From contig DJSA01000097.1 in assembly GCA_002438905.1 (NCBI GenBank), positions 6,857 to 11,931 of the forward strand: a stretch of 5,075 bases of DNA. Direction: 5' to 3'. Position 1 is the first letter of the stretch. Every line of letters begins with the position of its first letter. This DNA is from Bacteroidales bacterium UBA6346 (lineage in GTDB: Bacteria > Bacteroidota > Bacteroidia > Bacteroidales > UBA932). The notes below the pieces were generated by a model. That model was not told the origin of the DNA. It worked only from the letters and a program-made list of their open reading frames with translations, and searched no databases. Below, one piece after another: positions 1 through 5,075 of this stretch. The position numbers and the translations under genes were made by a program.

Positions 1-35
1 GACATATCGACAGTTTTTTACATTTCATATCGGCA

Positions 36-66
36 CAAATATAATAATCGTAAGCATCGAATCAAA
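36..66 (-). promoter_or_regulatory. Divergent Bacteroidota-type promoter facing the left edge
   Basis: Read on the minus strand, positions 43-36 spell TATATTTG, an exact match to the Bacteroidota -7 consensus TAnnTTTG. Positions 66-63 spell TTTG, the -33 element, with exactly 19 bases between them. Both elements and the spacing fit the known Bacteroides promoter layout. The predicted transcript would start near position 31 and run out of the window to the left. A minus-strand ATG at 28-26 opens a frame that continues to the edge (MKCKKLSIC), but 9 codons are too few to call a gene and would imply an almost leaderless mRNA, so the true start may lie further left. The promoter match is seen directly; the divergent gene is inferred. 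Confidence 0.55.
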
Positions 67-85
67 AATGTTTCCGATTTTTTAT

Positions 86-93
86 TACTTTTG
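86..93 (+). promoter_or_regulatory. Probable -7 element for the mannosyltransferase gene
   Basis: TACTTTTG at 86-93 matches TAnnTTTG exactly. Transcription would begin around 97-100, giving a leader of roughly 32-35 bases to the ATG at 132. No good TTTG -33 element lies 19-20 bases upstream; that position carries CAAA, which is the -33 element of the opposing promoter. The two promoters would therefore overlap and could compete. This is weaker than the minus-strand call because only one of the two elements is present. Confidence 0.4.
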
Positions 94-131
94 CGGATTC
101 CTTTAGGATGTTTAACTTTTATTCCGGTGTT

Positions 132-869
132 ATGGACAGAAAAGTGGTCATCATTCCCACTTATAACGAGCGGGAAAACATAGAAAAAATAATCCGTGCG
201 GTGTTCGGTCTTGAAGGAGACTATCATGTGCTTGTGATTGAGGACGGGTCGCCGGACGGAACCGCAGGGATTGTACGCGAGCTGCAGAAAGTGTTTCCGG
301 AGAGGCTGTTCATGATTGAACGCGCGGGAAAACTTGGGCTCGGAACGGCGTACATTACCGGATTCAAATGGGCAATCGAGCGGAAATATGACTACATCTT
401 CGAGATGGACGCAGACTTCTCGCACAATCCGAACGACCTTCCGAGACTCTATGCGGCCTGCGCGGAGGGCGGAGCGGATCTGGCAATAGGCTCACGCTAC
501 TGCAACGGGATCAGCGTCATCAACTGGCCCATAGGCAGGGTGATAATGTCCTACTACGCTTCGGTATACGTGCGGACGGTGCTGGGAATGAAGGTATACG
601 ACACCACGGCAGGGTTCAAGTGCTACCGGCGCAGGGTGCTGGAGACAATTGACCTAGACAAAATCAGCATGTACGGCTACGGATTCCAGATTGAGATGAA
701 GTACAGCTGCTACAAACTCGGTTTCAAGATTGTGGAGGTGCCGATCATCTTCGTGGATCGCAAGGAAGGCACTTCAAAGATGAGCGGAAGCATATTCGGT
801 GAGGCCTTCTGGGGCGTGTTGAGGCTGAAATTCCGGAAGATCCGTCCACGAAAGGAACTGCAAAAATGA
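132..869 (+). CDS. Polyprenol monophosphomannose synthase (Dpm1-like GT2)
   Basis: This GT2-family, GT-A fold glycosyltransferase is predicted to transfer mannose from GDP-mannose to a polyprenyl phosphate at the cytoplasmic face of the membrane, giving a lipid-linked donor for glycan or glycoprotein assembly. With 245 residues it shows PTYNE (9-13), EDGSPDGT (37-44), GLGTAYITGF (69-78), the metal-binding DAD of EMDADFSHNP (93-95), GSRY (120-123), DTTAGFKCYRR (157-167) and DRKEGTSKM (209-217), all typical of the Dpm1 group. There is no C-terminal membrane domain, so it is the short, peripheral type. An in-frame ATG at 108 would add eight residues, but 132 is preferred because MDRKVVIIPTYNE is how the family normally begins and 108 would leave only about 10 bases of leader after the predicted promoter. 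Sugar specificity is inferred from the family; another polyprenyl-phosphate hexose synthase is possible. Confidence 0.88.
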   Translation: MDRKVVIIPTYNERENIEKIIRAVFGLEGDYHVLVIEDGSPDGTAGIVRELQKVFPERLFMIERAGKLGLGTAYITGFKWAIERKYDYIFEMDADFSHNPNDLPRLYAACAEGGADLAIGSRYCNGISVINWPIGRVIMSYYASVYVRTVLGMKVYDTTAGFKCYRRRVLETIDLDKISMYGYGFQIEMKYSCYKLGFKIVEVPIIFVDRKEGTSKMSGSIFGEAFWGVLRLKFRKIRPRKELQK

Positions 870-876
870 AGAAAGA

Positions 877-1800
877 ATGAAGAGCAGGGAGTTCAAGGGA
901 AATCTTTTAACATATATAATATCGCTTACGGCAATAACCCTTTGGGGTGCGTCCTACATCTGGTCAGATTGTCTCATAGGCCGGGGAATTTCCATTTTCT
1001 ATTTCGTGTTCGTGCGGATTTTACTTGCAGGGCTGTTGCTGCTCGCATTTAATGCCGTCACACGCAAATTAGTCGGAATACGGAAGACAGACCTCCCGTG
1101 GTTTCTGCTGCTCGCGTTCTGTGAGCCTTTCATTTATTTCCTTTTCGAGACATACGGAATCAAGATGACCGGCTCTCCGACATTGAGTTCAATGACTATC
1201 GCGACAATACCGATATTCTCGATTTTTGCCGGCGTAATGTTTTTTCGTGAAAAAATCAATTTTGTCAATATCATCGGAATATTCCTCTCTCTCGGAGGAA
1301 TAGTTCTCGTGGCTATGGCCAAAGGTGAATTGGGAGAGCATTTCATAGTAGGGGTCATATTTCTTCTCATAGCTGTGATTGCGGAAGTCTGCCATGCAAG
1401 CATAACGAAAAAACTGAGCGACCGCTATACCAGCCAGAACATCGTGATGTATCAGTTTCTCATAGGCTCGGTATATCTGCTGCCGTTCTTCATTTTCAAG
1501 GGATTCGACAATTTCACGCCACAGGCCTATTTCAGTTGGGACACATGGCGGCCGATTCTCTGTCTCGCAGTGCTCTGTTCAAGCATCGCCTTCTCGCTTT
1601 GGGTCGGAACAATCAAGAAACTCGGAGTGGCGAAATCCAGCATCTTCACGGCGCTGATTCCGGTGGCGTCTGCAATCATAGCATGGGTAGGCGGGCACGA
1701 ACTGCTTAATCTGAGGCAGTGGATTGGAGTGGCGGTATGCGCTGTAGGAGTGATAATGTCGCAGGTGACGGTGAAGGCACGCTGTAAGAAAGTCGCGTAA
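877..1800 (+). CDS. EamA/DMT-superfamily transporter, 10 TM
   Basis: An inner-membrane protein of 307 residues with about ten hydrophobic segments, near residues 11-29, 39-59, 73-92, 101-123, 129-148, 156-175, 189-207, 226-245, 251-271 and 281-297. They form two five-helix EamA repeats. The first has the usual opening LWGASYIW (22-29), where small residues follow a conserved Trp-Gly, and the P-rich fourth helix (IATIPIF, 108-114). The second has the matching FTALIPVASAIIAW (257-270). The length is typical of the drug/metabolite transporter superfamily. Members export amino acids, metabolites or drugs, and the substrate cannot be read from sequence. The ATG lies 7 bases after the mannosyltransferase stop, so the two genes are probably co-transcribed, although no functional link is evident. 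A basic tail (KARCKK) after the last helix suggests a cytoplasmic C-terminus. Confidence 0.85.
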   Translation: MKSREFKGNLLTYIISLTAITLWGASYIWSDCLIGRGISIFYFVFVRILLAGLLLLAFNAVTRKLVGIRKTDLPWFLLLAFCEPFIYFLFETYGIKMTGSPTLSSMTIATIPIFSIFAGVMFFREKINFVNIIGIFLSLGGIVLVAMAKGELGEHFIVGVIFLLIAVIAEVCHASITKKLSDRYTSQNIVMYQFLIGSVYLLPFFIFKGFDNFTPQAYFSWDTWRPILCLAVLCSSIAFSLWVGTIKKLGVAKSSIFTALIPVASAIIAWVGGHELLNLRQWIGVAVCAVGVIMSQVTVKARCKKVA

Positions 1801-1853
1801 TGGATTGCAGGGAGCCCGCATAGTTGTATTTTCAAAAATCACAGAGAGGATTT

Positions 1854-2339
1854 ATGATATCAGAAGACAACACCTTTCGGAACGGAGATAATCACAATAT
1901 TTTTTTCGCAGACGAAAGATATATGCACGAGGCGCTGAAGGAGGCGCGTTATGCCTTCGATGAGGACGAAGTGCCAATTGGGTCTGTGGTCGTGTGGAAC
2001 GGGCGCGTCATCGCAAGAGGTCACAACATGACGGAAAGGCTTCACGACACGTCGGCACATGCAGAAATGATAGCGTTGACTGCGGCCACCGAGGCCATGG
2101 GAGGGAAATATCTCGACGAATGCACTCTGTATGTTACAGTTGAGCCATGTCCGATGTGTGCGGGAGCAATGAACTGGGCGCAGGTCGGCAGGCTTGTCTA
2201 TGGCGCGGCGGATCCCAAGCGCGGGTTCACGAAGTTCACGCCATCGCTGCTGCATCCGAAGACGGAGGTTGTTTCAGGCATATTGGCGGAGGAATGCGGA
2301 GGACTTGTCAGCGATTTTTTCAGAATCAAGAGAAAGTAA
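1854..2339 (+). CDS. tadA: tRNA-specific adenosine deaminase TadA
   Basis: A cytidine-deaminase-fold zinc enzyme of 161 residues that converts wobble adenosine 34 to inosine in tRNA-Arg(ACG), letting one tRNA read CGU, CGC and CGA. The active site is complete: HAE at 69-71, with His69 as zinc ligand and Glu71 as proton shuttle, and PCPMC at 98-102, with Cys99 and Cys102 as zinc ligands. DEVPIGSVVV (38-47) and the C-terminal helix SDFFRIKR are also typical. A longer frame opens with TTG at 1824, but ATG 1854 is chosen because it follows a purine-rich AGAGAGGA and the extra residues look unlike the family. ATG 1923 (MHEAL) would cut off the conserved first helix. Even so, the N-terminus (2-19) is polar and poorly conserved. 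The gene lies 53 bases after the transporter stop. A general nucleoside or guanine deaminase is a less likely alternative. Confidence 0.9.
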   Translation: MISEDNTFRNGDNHNIFFADERYMHEALKEARYAFDEDEVPIGSVVVWNGRVIARGHNMTERLHDTSAHAEMIALTAATEAMGGKYLDECTLYVTVEPCPMCAGAMNWAQVGRLVYGAADPKRGFTKFTPSLLHPKTEVVSGILAEECGGLVSDFFRIKRK

Positions 2340-2465
2340 CATAACAAAGGCGGGAGTTACAGATTCACGCGGATGGCGGGAACCCTCCGCTCATGAAAAA
2401 AATCGCGTCGAGTTTCCCGCCTTCCGCTTTCGGAAGTCTTTCAGAATCAAGAAAAGTTCATAACA
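2318..2465 (+). repeat. Imperfect direct repeat enclosing an inverted-repeat element
   Basis: The end of tadA, TTTCAGAATCAAGA at 2318-2331, recurs exactly at 2439-2452, just before yqaA. The similarity continues with a two-base gap (AGAAAGTAACATAACA at 2331-2346 against AAAAGTTCATAACA at 2452-2465), so each copy is about 27-29 bases and the offset is 121. The DNA between them has a perfect 9-base inverted repeat, AAGGCGGGA (2347-2355) with TCCCGCCTT (2415-2423). A second left arm, GGCGGGAA (2375-2382), can pair with the same right side (2414-2421). The repeats are seen directly. The origin, whether a partial duplication of the tadA tail or an inserted repetitive element, is inference. I see no transposase and no recognisable family. 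Confidence 0.6.
2421..2436 (+). terminator. Short stem-loop, possible weak terminator or processing site
   Basis: CTTCCG (2421-2426) and CGGAAG (2431-2436) form a perfect 6-base stem with a CTTT loop, followed by TCTTTCAG. The downstream T content is too low for a convincing intrinsic terminator, so partial termination or an mRNA processing and stability element is equally possible. The left arm overlaps the right arm of the larger inverted repeat, so the two structures cannot form fully at once. The hairpin sits 30 bases before the yqaA start. Confidence 0.3.
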
Positions 2466-2466
2466 C

Positions 2467-2904
2467 ATGTTTAATCTGGAATCACTTGGACTGTTTGGAT
2501 TATTCATCGGGACGTTTCTCGCCGCGACGATTCTTCCGTTCAGTTCTGACGCCCTCTACATCGCCGTGCTGGCTGCGACGAAGGACCCGGTCGGATGTCT
2601 TGCGGTGGGAACTGTCGGCAACTGGCTCGGCAGCGTGGTGACCTACTGGATAGGGTGGATCGGAAAGTGGGACTGGATCGAGAAGTGGTTCAAGGTAAGA
2701 CCGGAGACACTCAAAAGGCAGAAGACAAAGATTGACAGATACGGGGTTTGGCTCGCACTGCTCGCATGGGTACCATTCATAGGCGACGTCATCGCCATAG
2801 CCCTCGGATTCTACAAGACTCGCCCATGGGCGACGATGTTCCTTCTGCTCATCGGAAAGTTCGCGCGATTTTTGCTGTGGAATTCGGTTTATGGATTGTT
2901 CTGA
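2467..2904 (+). CDS. YqaA family membrane protein (SNARE-associated/DedA-like)
   Basis: A small integral membrane protein of 145 residues, close in length to E. coli YqaA and belonging to the wider VTT/SNARE-associated (DedA-like) fold. Visible family signatures are the N-terminal hydrophobic segment running into LPFSSDALY (23-31), GNWLGSVVTYWIG (51-63), KIDRYGVW (88-95), and WVPFIGDVIAIALGFY (101-116), followed by a last helix around 120-143. DedA relatives act as re-entrant-loop membrane transporters or flippases, some for polyprenyl phosphate. The exact role of YqaA proteins is not known, so no substrate is claimed. The ATG has no good Shine-Dalgarno. A 127-base structured gap separates it from tadA, and fabD follows after 37 bases. 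Confidence 0.82.
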   Translation: MFNLESLGLFGLFIGTFLAATILPFSSDALYIAVLAATKDPVGCLAVGTVGNWLGSVVTYWIGWIGKWDWIEKWFKVRPETLKRQKTKIDRYGVWLALLAWVPFIGDVIAIALGFYKTRPWATMFLLLIGKFARFLLWNSVYGLF

Positions 2905-2941
2905 AATAAATGAATCCGAACCTACATAAAAATATAAAGGA

Positions 2942-3865
2942 ATGAAACACGCATACGTTTTCCCGGGACAGGGAGCACAGTTTTCCGGAATGGGAAAAGA
3001 TCTCTACGACAAGGGAGGCACTTACCGGGAGATGTTCGAGACTGCGAACAAATTTCTCGGATTCAGAATCTCAGACATAATGTTTGAAGGAAGCGCAGAA
3101 GAGCTGAAACGGACCGACGTGACCCAGCCTGCGGTCTATCTCCATTCGGTCATAAAGGCATTGGACTATGAACAGCCCGACATGGTCGCGGGACACTCGC
3201 TCGGAGAGTTTTCTGCGCTTACCGTATGCGGGGCATTACAGTTCATCGATGGGCTGAGGCTCGTGTCGGCACGGGCAAGGGCAATGCAGAAAGCCTGCGA
3301 ATTGAGGCAGGGAGGAATGGCGGCAGTCATCGGGCTGGAACCATCTGTCATAGAACAAGTATGCGCGGATGTAAGCCGCAACGGAGCCGCGAATGACGGA
3401 GCGGAAACAATGGGCAAGTACGGAGAAGTCGTTGCGGCAAACTACAACAGCGATGGACAGACTGTCATTTCCGGTGACAAGCCAGCCGTGGAAGAGGCCT
3501 GCAAATGGCTCGAAGAAGCCGGCGCCAAACGAACTGTCGTGCTGCAGGTCGGGGGCGCTTTCCATTCCCCCCTCATGGAACCTGCAAGCCGTGAGTTTGA
3601 CAATGCACTGCTCAAGACAAGAATTCATTTTCCACATTGCCCTATATATCAAAACGTTTTTGGTGAGCCGACTATGAATCCGGATACAATCAAGACGCAC
3701 CTGCTCCTGCAGTTGACACATCCGGTAAGGTGGACACAGACCATCAGAAACATGAGGACGGATGCCGCGGCGGAACTCGGAGTGCCGGCGGTGGAAGCCA
3801 TTGAATTCACCGAAATAGGGCCGGGCAACACGCTGACAGGGCTCATACGCAGAATCGCATATTGA
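2942..3865 (+). CDS. fabD: Malonyl-CoA:acyl carrier protein transacylase FabD
   Basis: This cytosolic enzyme moves malonyl groups from CoA to acyl carrier protein, supplying the extender unit for type II fatty-acid synthesis. All catalytic elements are present in 307 residues: FPGQGAQ at 7-13 (oxyanion loop), nucleophile Ser86 in GHSLGEF (84-90), the carboxylate-binding Arg111 followed by MQ (115-116), NYNSDGQTVISG (167-178), catalytic His208 in GGAFHSPLM (204-212), and the C-terminal EIGPGNTLTGL. AAAGGA runs directly into the ATG, too close to be a normal Shine-Dalgarno. A polar linker at about 146-161 looks longer than in many Bacteroides FabD proteins. No other fab or acpP gene is nearby, so this is a stand-alone fabD. 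It lies 37 bases after yqaA and could be co-transcribed with it, as no separate promoter was found. Confidence 0.95.
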   Translation: MKHAYVFPGQGAQFSGMGKDLYDKGGTYREMFETANKFLGFRISDIMFEGSAEELKRTDVTQPAVYLHSVIKALDYEQPDMVAGHSLGEFSALTVCGALQFIDGLRLVSARARAMQKACELRQGGMAAVIGLEPSVIEQVCADVSRNGAANDGAETMGKYGEVVAANYNSDGQTVISGDKPAVEEACKWLEEAGAKRTVVLQVGGAFHSPLMEPASREFDNALLKTRIHFPHCPIYQNVFGEPTMNPDTIKTHLLLQLTHPVRWTQTIRNMRTDAAAELGVPAVEAIEFTEIGPGNTLTGLIRRIAY

Positions 3866-3911
3866 GTTTGAATGTACCGCGATGAAATGACGGAATGCCT
3901 TGGGAAAATAT

Positions 3912-3942
3912 TTTCAATAACGGCAAATTTTGAGTAACTTTG
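3912..3942 (+). promoter_or_regulatory. Promoter of the pyruvate:ferredoxin oxidoreductase gene
   Basis: TAACTTTG at 3935-3942 matches the Bacteroidota -7 consensus TAnnTTTG exactly. TTTC at 3912-3915 is a three-of-four match to the -33 TTTG with the expected 19-base spacing. Transcription would start near 3946-3949, giving an AT-rich leader of about 85 bases. The -33 element lies inside a perfect 12-base palindrome, GAAAATATTTTC (3904-3915), which could be a regulator site. No convincing intrinsic terminator for fabD is seen between 3866 and 3911. Confidence 0.6.
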
Positions 3943-3949
3943 CAATGTC

Positions 3950-3977
3950 TCCGTGCGATTCCGTTAACGCACACGGA
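3950..3977 (+). promoter_or_regulatory. 5' leader hairpin of the oxidoreductase mRNA
   Basis: TCCGTG (3950-3955) pairs with CACGGA (3972-3977). The next CG (3956-3957) can pair with CG (3968-3969) if CA (3970-3971) bulges out, leaving a 10-base loop. Because transcription is predicted to begin within a few bases upstream, the stem would sit at the very 5' end of the mRNA, a position that often protects transcripts from decay. The pairing is seen in the sequence; the stabilising role is inference. Confidence 0.4.
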
Positions 3978-4003
3978 AATATTTTGAAAACAAAACTATA
4001 TGC

Positions 4004-5075
<1,072 letters not shown>

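Noticed and set aside
18..425. 135-residue minus-strand frame over the mannosyltransferase gene
   Set aside because: It lies opposite a clear GT2 gene, shows no recognisable motif and would need a promoter inside that gene.
866..880. Tiny frame ATG-AAG-AAA-GAA-TGA bridging the first two genes
   Set aside because: Four codons overlapping both neighbours are best explained by chance in A-rich junction DNA. Translational coupling is possible but not supported by anything else.
2194..2463. Plus-strand frame linking the tadA 3' end to the repeated FRIK codons
   Set aside because: It overlaps tadA out of frame. The FRIK-like ending comes from the direct repeat, not from a preserved protein.
2393..2641. 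82-residue frame starting MKKIASS before yqaA, resembling a signal-peptide start
   Set aside because: Most of it overlaps yqaA in another frame, its sequence is low in family-like features, and the short lysine start is explained by a run of A residues in the intergenic element.
3866..3911. Intrinsic terminator after fabD
   Set aside because: No stem of useful GC content followed by a T run is present; GAAAATATTTTC is AT-only apart from its ends and has no loop.

Overview
The window looks like ordinary chromosomal DNA from a member of the Bacteroidales (phylum Bacteroidota). Three things point there. The protein sequences, especially the Dpm1-like glycosyltransferase, TadA, FabD and the pyruvate:ferredoxin oxidoreductase, read like Bacteroidales versions. 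The promoters have the Bacteroidota -7 element TAnnTTTG rather than an E. coli-type -10. Most starts lack a well-spaced Shine-Dalgarno sequence. The pyruvate:ferredoxin oxidoreductase implies an anaerobe, probably from a gut-like habitat. I cannot name the genus.

All six genes lie on the + strand. Positions 1-107 are a short intergenic stretch with a convincing minus-strand promoter, presumably for a divergent gene beyond the left edge, and a weaker plus-strand -7 element. A polyprenol-phosphate mannosyltransferase (132-869) and a 10-TM EamA/DMT transporter (877-1800) follow, 7 bases apart. Next come tadA, the tRNA wobble adenosine deaminase (1854-2339), a 127-base structured intergenic element with direct and inverted repeats, and a YqaA/DedA-like small membrane protein (2467-2904). 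fabD, malonyl-CoA:ACP transacylase (2942-3865), completes the series. The first five genes could be one loose operon, since I see no clear promoter or strong terminator between them, but their jobs (glycolipid synthesis, export, tRNA editing, membrane function, fatty-acid initiation) form no single pathway.

The last gene, a pyruvate:ferredoxin (flavodoxin) oxidoreductase, begins at 4034 and runs off the right edge with 347 codons visible. It has its own 168-base upstream region with a TAnnTTTG promoter, a leader hairpin near the predicted 5' end and several short perfect palindromes, one reaching into the start codon. This is the best-defined regulatory region in the window.

I found no mobile element, CRISPR array, tRNA, rRNA or defence system, and no evidence of a new multi-gene system. 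The most unusual items are the repeat-bearing element between tadA and yqaA and the palindrome-rich leader of the oxidoreductase gene.
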